Shown: piece by piece, positions 15,519-24,467 of the stretch
Numbering within the stretch: the first letter of the stretch is position 1
Layout: each line of letters starts with the position of its first letter
From: Planctomycetota bacterium
GTDB taxonomy: Bacteria; Planctomycetota; Planctomycetia; Pirellulales; Pirellulaceae
Direction: 5' to 3'
Assembly (NCBI GenBank): GCA_963205385.1
Contig: CAUJKE010000380.1
Location: 1-54,738 of the forward strand
Length of the DNA: 54,738 nt
Translations under genes and position numbers: made by a program
The notes under the pieces: model-generated
Database searches by the model: none
The model's input: the letters and a program-made list of their open reading frames with translations, nothing else
Told to the model about the DNA's origin: nothing

Positions 15519-17615
15519 ATGTCCACACGCAAGCTAGAAAACCTTCGCAATATCGGCATCATCGCCCACATCGACGCCGGTAAAACGACCGTCACCGAGC
15601 GGATGCTGTATTACAGCGGCGCCAAGCACCGCGTGGGGCAGGTCGATAAAGGCACCACTGAGACGGACGACGATCCCGAGGAGCAGCAGCGCGGCATTAC
15701 CATTTATGCGGCGTGCGTCACGTTTCCCTGGAAGGACGTGACCGTCAACCTGCTGGATACGCCGGGGCACGTCGATTTCACGGCGGAAGTCGAACGCTGC
15801 TTGCGCGTGCTCGATGGCGCCGTGGTGGTGTTCAGCGCGCGCGAAGGGGTGGAAGCTCAGAGCGAAACGGTGTGGCGTCAGGCGGATAAGTACAACGTGC
15901 CGCGGCTGGTGTTCATCAACAAGCTCGACCGCGAAGGGGCCGATTTTGAAGGGACGCTCGCGCAAATCGAGAAGCGACTGGTCGCGACGCCGATCCCGAT
16001 TCAGATCCCCGTGGGGCTAGGACCGCCGCATGTCGAAAACCCGTTCCGCGGCATCATCGACCTTATAGAAATGCAGATGCGGACGTTCGATACCGGCGAT
16101 GAAGGCCGCACCATTCACGTGACGGACATCCCGCCGGAACTGCTCGACGACGCGCTCACGTGGCGCGAAATGATGCTCGAGAAGCTCTACAACTTCAGCA
16201 ACCCGTTGATGGAATTGGCCTTGGCGGAAGAAGAGATTCCCGCGGAGCTAATCCGCAAGGCTCTCCGCGAAGCGACGCTCGAACGGCAAGTGCAACCGCT
16301 GTTGTGCGGTTCGGCCTTGCACGGCATTGGCGTGCAGCCGGTGCTCGATGCGGTGCAGTATTATCTTCCCAGTCCGGCCGATCGCCCGCCGGTGCGTGGC
16401 GAGTCCCCTGGCAAGAAGAAAGGCGAAGTGGTTCCGGCGGAACGCAAGCCCAGCGACGACGAACCGTTCTGTGGCCTGGTCTTCAAGGTATTGCCGGCGA
16501 AAACCGGCGATATGCACTGGGTGCGGGTGTATTCCGGTTCGCTCAAGTCGAACTCGCGGGTGCTTAATCCCGCGAAGAACGAAAAGGAAAACGTCGCGCA
16601 ACTCTGGCATATTCACGCCACCAAGAAAGAACGTGAAGGCCAGGTCGAGGCCGTCGGTTGCGGCGATATCGTCGGCGTGATTGGCCTGCGACATTCGATC
16701 ACAGGCGACACGATTTGCGACACCCGCGAACCGATCCAACTCGAATCGATTGTGTTCCCGGAAACGGTCATCTCGATGGCGATCGAGCCTGAGAGCACCG
16801 CCGAGCGCAAGAAGCTCTCCGATACGCTCGACATGCTCCAGCGCCAGGATCCCACGCTCGACGTGATTAGTAACGATACAGGCCAAACGCTCATCCGCGG
16901 CATGGGCGAATTGCATTTGGAAGTCGTCAAGAATCGCCTGCTGCGCGATTTCAAGCTCAGCGTGAAATTCCACAAGCCGCAAGTGAGTTACCGCGAAACG
17001 ATCGAGAAGAGCGTGGAAGTCGTCGGCGAGTGTCATCGCATGATCGCGGGGCAACAACTTTTCGCCAAGGTGAAGATTCGGATGGAGCCGCAACCCCAAG
17101 GGACCAGCGTGCAGGTGCTCAACTTCGTGCCGGTCGGTTCGCTCCCCCAAGAACTGGTCGATGCGGCCGTCGATCAGCTCCAAGGCTGTGGCGAAGGCGG
17201 CGGCCGACTGGCGGGCTTTCCGCTCATGAAGCTGCGCGTCAGCCTTTTAAGTGGCGAAGCGGCGGAAGTCGGCTCCGATGAACAAGCGTTTCGGATCGCG
17301 GCGAACGAAGCCTTTGAGGAAGCGCTCGAAAAGGGAGGCAAGGTGCTGCTCGAGCCGATTATGAAGCTCGACATCATCACGCCGGAAGATTATTTGGGGA
17401 ATTTTGTCGGCGACTTGCAGCAGCGTCGGGCGACCATCGCCAAGACCGAGAACCGCGGCAGCATGGTCGCTATCGAGGCCCACGCGCCGCTGCGAGAACT
17501 CTTTGGCTACTCCAACGCGATGCGCAGTCTTTCGCAAGGCCGCGCCGGTTGCTCGATGGAACCGCTGGAATACGCGCCCGCCCCGCCGGAAGTGGTGAAA
17601 GAGTACGCGGTTTAG
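15519..17615 (+). CDS. fusA: Elongation factor G, divergent planctomycete type
   Basis: Translocation GTPase of 698 aa. The G domain is intact (AHIDAGKTT, RGITI, DTPGHVDF, NKLD). Domains II, III and V look normal (domain V: LLEPIMKLDI, LRELFGYSNAMRSLSQGRA). Domain IV is not standard. The usual QSGGxGQ(Y/F) loop after the initial His is HRMIAGQQLF (about 506-515), and the tip loop that carries His583 in E. coli reads GEAAEVGSDE (579-588). A segment TETDDDPEEQQ precedes RGITI. It may belong to a spdEFG-like group instead of classical EF-G. It stands alone, with a terminator before it and a promoter candidate after it. Confidence 0.93.
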   Translation: MSTRKLENLRNIGIIAHIDAGKTTVTERMLYYSGAKHRVGQVDKGTTETDDDPEEQQRGITIYAACVTFPWKDVTVNLLDTPGHVDFTAEVERCLRVLDGAVVVFSAREGVEAQSETVWRQADKYNVPRLVFINKLDREGADFEGTLAQIEKRLVATPIPIQIPVGLGPPHVENPFRGIIDLIEMQMRTFDTGDEGRTIHVTDIPPELLDDALTWREMMLEKLYNFSNPLMELALAEEEIPAELIRKALREATLERQVQPLLCGSALHGIGVQPVLDAVQYYLPSPADRPPVRGESPGKKKGEVVPAERKPSDDEPFCGLVFKVLPAKTGDMHWVRVYSGSLKSNSRVLNPAKNEKENVAQLWHIHATKKEREGQVEAVGCGDIVGVIGLRHSITGDTICDTREPIQLESIVFPETVISMAIEPESTAERKKLSDTLDMLQRQDPTLDVISNDTGQTLIRGMGELHLEVVKNRLLRDFKLSVKFHKPQVSYRETIEKSVEVVGECHRMIAGQQLFAKVKIRMEPQPQGTSVQVLNFVPVGSLPQELVDAAVDQLQGCGEGGGRLAGFPLMKLRVSLLSGEAAEVGSDEQAFRIAANEAFEEALEKGGKVLLEPIMKLDIITPEDYLGNFVGDLQQRRATIAKTENRGSMVAIEAHAPLRELFGYSNAMRSLSQGRAGCSMEPLEYAPAPPEVVKEYAV

Positions 17616-17646
17616 GCAAGCTGTGGCCGCCGTAAGGGCCGTGCGG

Positions 17647-17668
17647 AGAGTTCGAGGACAACTCTTTT
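17647..17668 (+). terminator. Weak terminator candidate after fusA
   Basis: A 6-bp stem AGAGTT/AACTCT with a seven-base loop is followed by TTT, 31 bases after the fusA stop. The short AT-rich stem makes it weak. The rest of the 336-base fusA-rpsJ spacer has no gene. Confidence 0.35.
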
Positions 17669-17817
17669 GCGAAAAATTGGCCCGGCCCGTTGCCAGTCGG
17701 CCATCGCTCGACTACGTTACGTGACCCAGCAATTTCCGCCGAGGCGACAGAACACGTTTGTCGCCGTCGCGAGACTGCCAGGGCTCAAAATTCGTTCCGA
17801 TTCCTGCGTCGCAGGCG

Positions 17818-17846
17818 TTGACGACTTCGGGGAAGAACTTTAAGAT
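17818..17846 (+). promoter_or_regulatory. Promoter candidate for the S10 block
   Basis: TTGACG (17818-17823, five of six to consensus), exactly 17 bases, then TAAGAT (17841-17846, four of six). It lies about 100 bases before rpsJ, in the right place to start the long S10-spc transcript after the fusA unit. Confidence 0.5.
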
Positions 17847-17951
17847 CGTTGGTTTCCACTTGTCGGTAAATTGCCGCCAGGGGAATGCCGAAAGTAATGG
17901 GACTGTCAATTCCGGCCGGTTTGGCCGAATTGACCCTGGGAGTGAAAATTC

Positions 17952-18272
17952 GTGGCTCAGAAAGAAGTCATCCGCATTCGCATGGAAGCCTACGATCACG
18001 CCATTCTGGATCAGAGTGCCGCGGAGATTGTGGAAACTGCCAAGCGGACTCACTCCGAGGTCCACGGGCCGATTCCGCTGCCGACGCGCATCGAGCGGTA
18101 CACGGTTCTCTCGGGCCCGAATATTGACAAGAAAGCTCGTCAGCAGTTCGAGATTCGAACTCACAAGCGCTTGGTTGACATTGTGCAGGCGACTGCCAAG
18201 ACGATCGAGGCGCTGAACAAGTTGAATCTGCCTGCTGGCGTGGACATTAAAATTAAGGCTTCGTCGCGATAA
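17952..18272 (+). CDS. rpsJ: 30S ribosomal protein S10
   Basis: 30S head protein that also binds NusG and NusB in antitermination. It is 106 aa, with the signature [20 protein letters not shown] and the conserved [11 protein letters not shown] loop. It starts at GTG 17952 with GGGAG upstream. First gene of the S10 block. The 162-base spacer to rplC holds an 8-bp stem (18321-18328 with 18353-18360, one G-T pair) that could be regulatory RNA. Confidence 0.98.
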   Translation: MAQKEVIRIRMEAYDHAILDQSAAEIVETAKRTHSEVHGPIPLPTRIERYTVLSGPNIDKKARQQFEIRTHKRLVDIVQATAKTIEALNKLNLPAGVDIKIKASSR

Positions 18273-18434
18273 TTCTTCGCGGCGAGTTGTGACACCATCC
18301 GTATTAGGTCTATGCACCGGATGCCTCGCAGGTAATTCGGGACTAGTTGCACCGAGGCGTGCAGCAGGGCCAAGGCCCACCTGTTCCTGTAATCCTGTCG
18401 GGCGAGTGACCCAGTAGACACAAGGCGAACTGCA

Positions 18435-19130
18435 ATGGCTAAGGGACTGCTCGGCCGCAAGGTCGGGATGACTCAGGTATTTGACGAATCGGGGCGCGCA
18501 TACCCCGTAACGGTCATCGAGGCTGGGCCCTGCCACGTGCTCCAGGTGAGAACCCAGGATCGCGACGGCTATGAGGCGGTGCAGCTCGGCTTTGCGGACA
18601 AGCCTCGCCGGCTGGCGAGGCGCAGTGAACGGGGTCACGTCGCCACTCTCGAAAGCAAACGCTCCAAGAAGCTCAAGGCTGCCGGCGTTGAATCTCCCGC
18701 CAAGGCCAACTGCGAGCCCAAGCGGTTCATTCGCGAAATTCGCGGCATGGTCGATGGGCTGGAAGTCGGGCAGGAGATCACGGTGGGCTTGCTCGCGGAA
18801 GTGAAGTCGGTCGATGTGACCGCCACGTCCAAAGGCAGCGGCTTTACCGGCGTCATGAAGCGGTGGAATTTCGGCGGCCTGTGCGCGGCACACGGCGCCA
18901 AGAAGGTGCACCGCTCGCTCGGCGGCACCGGCGGCAAGGCGACCGACCGTGGTGGCGGCCGCCCCAAGAAGGGCAAGAAAATGCCTGGGCAGTACGGCAA
19001 TGAGCGCGTCACCACTCGCAATATCAAGGTGGTGCGGGTCGATGAGGAAAACGGGCTGCTGCTTGTGCACGGCGCGGTTCCCGGCCCGACCGGCGGCATG
19101 GTCATTGTGCGCGAAACTAACAAATACTAA
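18435..19130 (+). CDS. rplC: 50S ribosomal protein L3
   Basis: Early 50S assembly protein whose loop reaches the peptidyl transferase centre. At 231 aa it has the N-terminal LLGRKVGMTQVF and the central FTGVMKRWNFGG...AHGAKKVHRSLG and MPGQYGNERVT blocks. A middle segment (about 60-100) with KSKRSKKLKAAG-type basic residues is typical of a variable region. It is followed by rplD after 61 bases. Confidence 0.98.
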   Translation: MAKGLLGRKVGMTQVFDESGRAYPVTVIEAGPCHVLQVRTQDRDGYEAVQLGFADKPRRLARRSERGHVATLESKRSKKLKAAGVESPAKANCEPKRFIREIRGMVDGLEVGQEITVGLLAEVKSVDVTATSKGSGFTGVMKRWNFGGLCAAHGAKKVHRSLGGTGGKATDRGGGRPKKGKKMPGQYGNERVTTRNIKVVRVDEENGLLLVHGAVPGPTGGMVIVRETNKY

Positions 19131-19191
19131 GTCATCGGCAAGCTGCGGCTTGCCTGGCATATTCGGTCATTTACAGCAGTTTGGGTGAAAC

Positions 19192-19860
19192 ATGGCTAGC
19201 TTGCCCGTTTACGATCGCACCGGCAAAGAGGTTGGTCGCTACGATCTCGCGATCACTGACCTCGCGCCGAAGATCAACAAGCAGCTCCTGCATGACGCCG
19301 TGGTGATGTATCAGGCGAACCTGCGCCAGGGAACGTTTCGCACCAAGACGCGCAGCGAAGTCGCCGGTACGACCAAGAAGATGTATCGTCAAAAGGGGAC
19401 AGGCAACGCTCGGGCTGGTTCGCGCCGCACGAATATTCGCGTCGGTGGCGGGCACGGCTTCGCCAAGCGTCCGCGAGATTTCTCGTACCGCTTGCCCCGC
19501 AAGGCTTTACAGTTGGCGACTCGTATGGCGGTGGCCGCCAAGCTGGAAAACGAGCAATTGGTGGTGATTGACGACCTCGCGTTTTCGTCCCCCAAGACAC
19601 GGGACATGGTGGCGATCCTCAAGGCGTTGAATCTGGACGGCCAGAGCACGCTGGTGACCACCAATGGTCACGACACGAACGTTTACAAGAGCGCCCGCAA
19701 CATCGAGCGCGTGACGATTTCGCCGGTGGATCAACTAAACGCCTTGGCGATTTTGAAGCCGCGCCGCATGTTGGTCACCAAAGCCGCTCTGGATGCCTTG
19801 AAGTCAAGGGTTCCCGCGAAGCGGGCGGACGCAGAACAAGCAGAACAGGTCGAAGCCTAA
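19192..19860 (+). CDS. rplD: 50S ribosomal protein L4
   Basis: Lines the upper exit tunnel and in some bacteria represses the S10 operon. It is 222 aa. The tunnel loop has the conserved KMYRQKGTGNARAGSRRTN (about residues 63-81) followed by GGGHGFAKRPRDFSYRLP. The C-terminal about 20 residues are an Ala/Glu tail. ATG 19192 sits 61 bases after rplC. Confidence 0.98.
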   Translation: MASLPVYDRTGKEVGRYDLAITDLAPKINKQLLHDAVVMYQANLRQGTFRTKTRSEVAGTTKKMYRQKGTGNARAGSRRTNIRVGGGHGFAKRPRDFSYRLPRKALQLATRMAVAAKLENEQLVVIDDLAFSSPKTRDMVAILKALNLDGQSTLVTTNGHDTNVYKSARNIERVTISPVDQLNALAILKPRRMLVTKAALDALKSRVPAKRADAEQAEQVEA

Positions 19861-19902
19861 AAGTAACGCCGTCCGGCACAGCCTGGCGGGGGAGACAGCA
19901 TC

Positions 19903-20223
19903 ATGACGACCGAATTGAAAACAAAACCACAGACCAAACTGCGATTGATGCCGCACGAAGTGCTGCTCAAGCCGCTGGTTACCGAAAAGAGTATTCATCG
20001 CTCGACGCGCAACAATCAGTACGCGTTTGAAGTGAATGTCAACGCCACGAAGGAAGACGTCCGGAGCGCGGCCGAAGAGTTGTTCGACGTGAAGGTGTTG
20101 CAGGTGCGGACCCAAAACCGCAAAGGCAAACCGCGTCGGCACCGTTTTCGGATGGGCAAGACCAAGAATTGGAAGAAGGCGATTATCACGCTGCACAGCG
20201 AACATCGCATTGAGTTCTACTAA
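19903..20223 (+). CDS. rplW: 50S ribosomal protein L23
   Basis: Sits at the tunnel exit and docks trigger factor and SRP. It is 106 aa. The sequence LLKPLVTEKSIHRSTRNNQY and the late QNRKGKPRRHRFRMGK are typical. A good ribosome binding site (GGGGGAGA) precedes the ATG. It lies between rplD and rplB as in most S10 operons. Confidence 0.98.
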   Translation: MTTELKTKPQTKLRLMPHEVLLKPLVTEKSIHRSTRNNQYAFEVNVNATKEDVRSAAEELFDVKVLQVRTQNRKGKPRRHRFRMGKTKNWKKAIITLHSEHRIEFY

Positions 20224-20281
20224 GCCGAGCAATCGCGCGGGTAGCGGACGCTAACCGATCGCCAACGAACGAGACAATCCC

Positions 20282-21139
20282 ATGGGAATTCGACAATATC
20301 GACCGACATCGGCTGGGCGGCGCAATGCAAGCGTCAGCGATTTCGCCGAATTGACCCCCGGCGCCAAGCCGGAAAAGTCGCTGTTGCGCCCCAAGCAGAA
20401 GCATGGCGGCCGTAATAACCAAGGGTTTATTACGGTGCGTCATCGCGGCGGCGGCCACAAGCAAATGTACCGCGTCATCGACTTCCGTCGCACGAAGGAC
20501 GGTGTCCCGGCCCGCGTCGCCTCGATTCAATACGATCCCAACCGCTCTGCCCGTATCGCCCTGCTGCACTATGTGGACGGCGCCAAGGCGTACATTCTCG
20601 CCCCCGACAAGCTGATCGTGGGGACGATGGTGGAAAGCGGCCCTACCGCGCCGCCGGTGGTTGGTAATTGCTTGCCGCTGAAGAACATTCCCGCAGGCAC
20701 CGCGATTCATTGCATTGAGCTACAGCCTGGCCAAGGCGGCGTGCTTTGTCGCTCGGCGGGTAACTCGGCGAACTTGATGGCCCGCGAATCGGCTTGGGCT
20801 CAGATTCAGCTTCCCAGTGGCGAAATTCGCCGCGTCCCCGGCAACTGTCGGGCGACGATCGGCGCCGTCGGCAATGGCGACCACATGAACGTCGTGATCG
20901 GCAAGGCCGGTCGCAATCGCTGGAAGGGGCGTCGCCCGCATGTGCGCGGCACCGCGATGAACCCGGTCGACCATCCGCACGGCGGTGGCGAAGGGCGCAC
21001 CAAAGGCGGCCGGCACCCCGTAACCCCGCAAGGCAAGCCAACCAAAGGCGGCATGACGCGGAAGCGTCGCAAACCGTCGAACTCCGCGATTGTGCGCCGC
21101 CGTCGCTCGCGTCGATACGGCGTGCAGAAACTGCGCTAG
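20282..21139 (+). CDS. rplB: 50S ribosomal protein L2
   Basis: rRNA-binding protein near the peptidyl transferase centre and inter-subunit bridge B7b, 285 aa. The functional His motif is intact ([15 protein letters not shown], about residues 221-235), as is the N-terminal RNA-binding region with KHGGRNNQG and HRGGGHKQ. The C-terminus is very basic (RRRRSRRYG), as usual. rpsS follows after 59 bases. Confidence 0.99.
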   Translation: MGIRQYRPTSAGRRNASVSDFAELTPGAKPEKSLLRPKQKHGGRNNQGFITVRHRGGGHKQMYRVIDFRRTKDGVPARVASIQYDPNRSARIALLHYVDGAKAYILAPDKLIVGTMVESGPTAPPVVGNCLPLKNIPAGTAIHCIELQPGQGGVLCRSAGNSANLMARESAWAQIQLPSGEIRRVPGNCRATIGAVGNGDHMNVVIGKAGRNRWKGRRPHVRGTAMNPVDHPHGGGEGRTKGGRHPVTPQGKPTKGGMTRKRRKPSNSAIVRRRRSRRYGVQKLR

Positions 21140-21198
21140 GCGCTAGAGCGCACACGTACACGAACAAATTCATTACCTACAGCTAGTGAAACAAGATT

Positions 21199-21456
21199 AT
21201 GGGCCGTTCCCTTAAAAAGGGTCCTTACGTTGACCCGAAGGTCTTCCTCAAAGTGCAACGCGCAGGCGGCGCTCCCATCAAGACTTGGGCGCGGGCATGC
21301 ACGATTGTGCCGGAGTTCGTCGGCAATACGTTCATGGTGCATAACGGCAAGCAGCACATTAAGGTTTTTGTGACGGAAGATATGGTCGGTCATAAGCTGG
21401 GAGAGTTTGCTCCCACCCGCACCTTCCGCGGCCACGGCGGCAAAGCAAAGAAGTAA
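21199..21456 (+). CDS. rpsS: 30S ribosomal protein S19
   Basis: 30S head protein facing the A-site finger. It is 85 aa with [12 protein letters not shown] at the start, the motif [20 protein letters not shown] in the middle, and the usual [15 protein letters not shown] end. Start ATG 21199. rplV begins 30 bases after the stop. Confidence 0.98.
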   Translation: MGRSLKKGPYVDPKVFLKVQRAGGAPIKTWARACTIVPEFVGNTFMVHNGKQHIKVFVTEDMVGHKLGEFAPTRTFRGHGGKAKK

Positions 21457-21486
21457 CTTAGGATCGCGTCCACCGCGAGGTGCAAC

Positions 21487-21843
21487 ATGGCTTATCACGC
21501 CTCCCATCGCAACGCCCGCATCAGTGCCCGCAAGGTGCGCCACCTGGCGACCTTAGTGCGGGGCAAGTTCGCGGATGAAGCACTCGACATTTTGCGTTAC
21601 ATGCCGCATCGCGGCGCTCGCCTGCTGGAGACAGTGGTGCGCAGCGCGCTGGGCAACGCTCAGGACCCCGATCAAAACGCCGGCAAGACGGCGAGTGTGG
21701 AGCGGTTGGTCGTCGCGGATGTGCGCGTGGATGAAGGGGCGACGTTCAAGCGAATTCAGCCTCGCGCCCGCGGCATGGCGATGCAAATCCTGAAACGCAC
21801 CAGTCACATTTCGGTCACGCTGAAGGATCTCGAGGAAATTTAA
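21487..21843 (+). CDS. rplV: 50S ribosomal protein L22
   Basis: Contributes the beta-hairpin that narrows the exit tunnel together with L4. It is 118 aa. The N-terminal ARISARKVRHLATLVRGK, the middle VVADVRVDEGATFKR and the hairpin end RARGMAMQILKRTSHI match the family. A GCGAGGTG-type ribosome binding site lies just upstream. Confidence 0.98.
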   Translation: MAYHASHRNARISARKVRHLATLVRGKFADEALDILRYMPHRGARLLETVVRSALGNAQDPDQNAGKTASVERLVVADVRVDEGATFKRIQPRARGMAMQILKRTSHISVTLKDLEEI

Positions 21844-21878
21844 GATCTCAGGTCACGCGCACAATTAAGAGCATACGT

Positions 21879-22592
21879 ATGGGTCAGAAAGTCAATCCAA
21901 TCAGTTTCCGCACCGGCATCGTGATCGGCTGGAAGAGTCGGTGGTACGCTTCGAAGCAGGAGTTCGCCAATTTGCTTGTCGAGGACAAGAAGATTCGCGA
22001 CTTCATCAAGAACCATCCCACCAAGTCACAGTATCGCCAGGCAGGCATTGATCGGATTGAAATCGAGCGGACGCGGGACGAAGTGCGGGTGGTTTTGCAC
22101 GTCGCGCGGCCGGGGCTCATTATTGGTAAGAAGGGACAGGAGATCGAGATTCTGCAAGAGGAATTGCAGAACCTGACCGGTCGCCGCGTCAATTTGAAGG
22201 TCGAAGAGATCGGTCGCCCGGAGATTTATGCCCAGTTAGTCGCGGAAGACATTGGGCAGCAGCTCTCCAAGCGTTCGAGTTTCCGCCGCACGATGAAGCG
22301 GGCCATGGAAACGACGATGGACGCAGGCGCGAAGGGGATCAAGATTCAATTGGCAGGCCGGCTCGGCGGTTCAGAAATGGCCCGCTGCGAGAAGTCGATT
22401 TCCGGGTCGATTCCGTTGAGCACTTTGCAGGCAAAAATTGATTATGGCTTTTTTGAAGCTATGACGCCGCAAGGGCACATCGGCATTCAGGTGTGGGTCA
22501 ACCAAGGCATGCATACGGGAGATGATAGCAATGGCGCTGATGCCGAAGCGGGTCAAGCACAGAAAAAGCCAAAGAGGTCGTATAAAAGGTAA
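21879..22592 (+). CDS. rpsC: 30S ribosomal protein S3
   Basis: mRNA-entry protein of the 30S head with helicase-like activity. It is 237 aa. The KH domain loop IIGKKG is present (about 85-90), as is the C-terminal S3 domain with KGIKIQLAGRLGGSEMAR. The last 21 codons are an extra basic tail ending KKPKRSYKR. That tail is read from the same 62 bases that encode the start of rplP in another frame, so the tail composition is constrained by L16. Confidence 0.98.
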   Translation: MGQKVNPISFRTGIVIGWKSRWYASKQEFANLLVEDKKIRDFIKNHPTKSQYRQAGIDRIEIERTRDEVRVVLHVARPGLIIGKKGQEIEILQEELQNLTGRRVNLKVEEIGRPEIYAQLVAEDIGQQLSKRSSFRRTMKRAMETTMDAGAKGIKIQLAGRLGGSEMARCEKSISGSIPLSTLQAKIDYGFFEAMTPQGHIGIQVWVNQGMHTGDDSNGADAEAGQAQKKPKRSYKR

Positions 22593-22947
22593 TGCGACGC
22601 GCGGCAATCGCGTGGTCTTTGGCGATTTCGGCCTGCAAGCGATGCAGGGCGCTTGGATCAAAGCCTCCACGATTGAAGCAGGTCGGATCGCCGGCCAGCA
22701 GTACGTTCGCGGCGAAGGTCGGCTGTACGTGCGGATGTTTCCGCACAAGTCGGTGACCAGTAAGCCGTTGGAAGTCCGTATGGGCACCGGTAAAGGCGAG
22801 CCGGACTACTGGGTCGCGGTCGTCAAACCGGGAACCGTGTTGTACGAACTCGCTGGCGTGACCGAAGATCAAGCAAAAATTTGTTTCGCACGATTGGCTC
22901 ACAAGATGCCGATTCGTGTGCGAATGGTCCGTCGCCGTCCGGCCTAG
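22531..22947 (+). CDS. rplP: 50S ribosomal protein L16 (overlaps rpsC)
   Basis: Organises the A-site tRNA binding region of the 50S. ATG 22531 gives 138 aa beginning MALMPKRVKHRKSQRGRIKG; GGGAG lies nine bases before it. In-frame ATGs at 22522 and 22540 are alternatives. The gene begins 62 bases inside rpsC in a different frame, and that part encodes the conserved L16 N-terminus. The rest is standard (GKGEPDYWVAVVKPGTVLYE). Confidence 0.96.
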   Translation: MALMPKRVKHRKSQRGRIKGNATRGNRVVFGDFGLQAMQGAWIKASTIEAGRIAGQQYVRGEGRLYVRMFPHKSVTSKPLEVRMGTGKGEPDYWVAVVKPGTVLYELAGVTEDQAKICFARLAHKMPIRVRMVRRRPA

Positions 22948-23027
22948 TTCAGACCGCGCGTGGATGGTTGATGGAGAGTTCCCAGGCACAAGTTGGCAGC
23001 CACTAAGTTAGTAAGCGAATTGGGATC

Positions 23028-23231
23028 ATGAAAGTTAACGAATTGCGAGACATGAGCGACGAGCAACTGGGGCTGACGCTCAAGGAAACGGCCGAGAGCT
23101 TGTTCCGCCTGCGCTTGCAATCGCAAACGGAAAAGCTCAACGCTCCCAGCGAACTGAAGCGTCACCGCCGGTTGATCGCGCAAGTAAAAACCATTCATCG
23201 CGAGCGTGAGCTCAAGGCCGCTGCTAAGTAA
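23028..23231 (+). CDS. rpmC: 50S ribosomal protein L29
   Basis: Small two-helix protein at the tunnel exit near L23, 67 aa. It has the family pattern MKVNELRDMSDEQL...ESLFRLRLQSQTEKL and a late IAQVKTIHRERE helix. ATG 23028 follows an 80-base gap after rplP. Confidence 0.97.
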   Translation: MKVNELRDMSDEQLGLTLKETAESLFRLRLQSQTEKLNAPSELKRHRRLIAQVKTIHRERELKAAAK

Positions 23232-23259
23232 ACGCACAACAGATATAAGAGTCGAAGTC

Positions 23260-23571
23260 ATGCCCAAGCGAATCGTAGTTGGCTCGGTAACCAGCGATAA
23301 GACCTCCAAGACCCGGCGCGTCGAAGTTCCGCGGCTCGTCAAGCATCCGCGGTACGGCAAGATTATTCGCCGCAAGACCGTCTGCTACGCGCACGATGAA
23401 AACAACGAGTCGCACGTCGGCGACCGGGTGGAGATCGTCGAGTCACGCCCCCGTTCCAAGCTGAAACGCTGGGAATTGGTCCGGGTGGTGGAACAGAGTC
23501 GCTCGGCCGCGGAAGTCGCGGTGCAAGACGGCACGGAAGCGACCGGGAACGTTTCAACTGCGAGCGAGTAA
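23260..23571 (+). CDS. rpsQ: 30S ribosomal protein S17
   Basis: OB-fold protein that binds 16S rRNA helices 7 and 11. ATG 23260 gives 103 aa starting MPKRIVVGSVTSDKTSKT. The frame is open further upstream into rpmC but those residues are not S17. The core VPRLVKHPRYGKIIRRKT and the motif HVGDRVEIVESRPRSKLKRW are present. A C-terminal tail of about 22 acidic and polar residues extends past the E. coli end. Confidence 0.97.
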   Translation: MPKRIVVGSVTSDKTSKTRRVEVPRLVKHPRYGKIIRRKTVCYAHDENNESHVGDRVEIVESRPRSKLKRWELVRVVEQSRSAAEVAVQDGTEATGNVSTASE

Positions 23572-23665
23572 TCAACCAGGCCGCATGGGTTGGGTGTTGG
23601 TAAGTCGAGGCGGCGATAATTATAGCTAGGTTCACAGCCAGGTTTATAGCCAGGATAGTTCAGCA

Positions 23666-24034
23666 ATGATCCAACAAGAATCACGACTGGCCGTCGCGGA
23701 CAACACCGGCGCCAAAGAGGTGATGTGCATTAAGGTGATTGGCGGCTCACGGCGGCGCTATGCGTCGATCGGGGACGTCATCATTTGCAGCGTCAAGAGC
23801 GTAATCGCCGGCAGCGATGTCAAGAAGAAGGCGGTGGTGCGAGCGGTTATCGTGCGCTGCAAGCAAGCGGTGCGGCGCGCCGATGGCAGCTACATCCGCT
23901 TCGACTCGAACGCCGCCGTGCTGATCGACAATGACAACAACCCGCGTGGCACGCGCATCTTCGGCGCCGTCGCCCGCGAACTGCGTGACCGTAACTTCAT
24001 GAAAATTGTTAGCCTCGCCAGCGAGGTGGTGTAA
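23666..24034 (+). CDS. rplN: 50S ribosomal protein L14
   Basis: Core 50S protein forming bridges with the 30S and the binding site of RsfS. It is 122 aa. The sequence [20 protein letters not shown] and the C-terminal [14 protein letters not shown] are typical. Its stop overlaps the start of rplX by one base (TAATG), which implies translational coupling. Confidence 0.99.
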   Translation: MIQQESRLAVADNTGAKEVMCIKVIGGSRRRYASIGDVIICSVKSVIAGSDVKKKAVVRAVIVRCKQAVRRADGSYIRFDSNAAVLIDNDNNPRGTRIFGAVARELRDRNFMKIVSLASEVV

Positions 24035-24384
24035 TGCGTATCAAAGTAAACGATATCGTGCAGGTAATTAACGGCGATGACCGCGATGTTCGCGGCAAGG
24101 TGCTGTCCATCGACTACGAAGCCGGCAAGGTGCTGGTCGAAGGCGTCAATAAGGTCTGGAAGCACGTTCGCAAGAGCCAAAAGAATCCGCAGGGGGGGCG
24201 ACTCTCCAAGGAGATGCCGGTCCAGCTTTCGAACGTCGCCCTGTATTGCCAGGCTTGCAGCAAGCCGACCCGCCTGGGTGCGCGTTACGTCGCGGACGGA
24301 TCGAAAGAGCGCTACTGCAAAAAGTGCAAGGCGTCGCTCGGCAATATCGCGCCGCCCAAGGCGGCCTACGCGACGAAGAAGTAG
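24034..24384 (+). CDS. rplX: 50S ribosomal protein L24
   Basis: Early assembly protein near the tunnel exit, 116 aa. A KOW motif lies at the start (VNDIVQVINGDDRDVRGKV). A zinc ribbon of the C+ type is visible with Cys72, Cys75, Cys95 and Cys98. The start overlaps the rplN stop by one base. The Lys/Ala tail is slightly longer than in E. coli. Confidence 0.98.
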   Translation: MRIKVNDIVQVINGDDRDVRGKVLSIDYEAGKVLVEGVNKVWKHVRKSQKNPQGGRLSKEMPVQLSNVALYCQACSKPTRLGARYVADGSKERYCKKCKASLGNIAPPKAAYATKK

Positions 24385-24467
24385 CTGGCACGAAGAAGTA
24401 ACAACATATTCCAACCCACCCAGGCCGGCGTATACCAACCGCCGGCGACATCAGGTGAGCGAGACAC

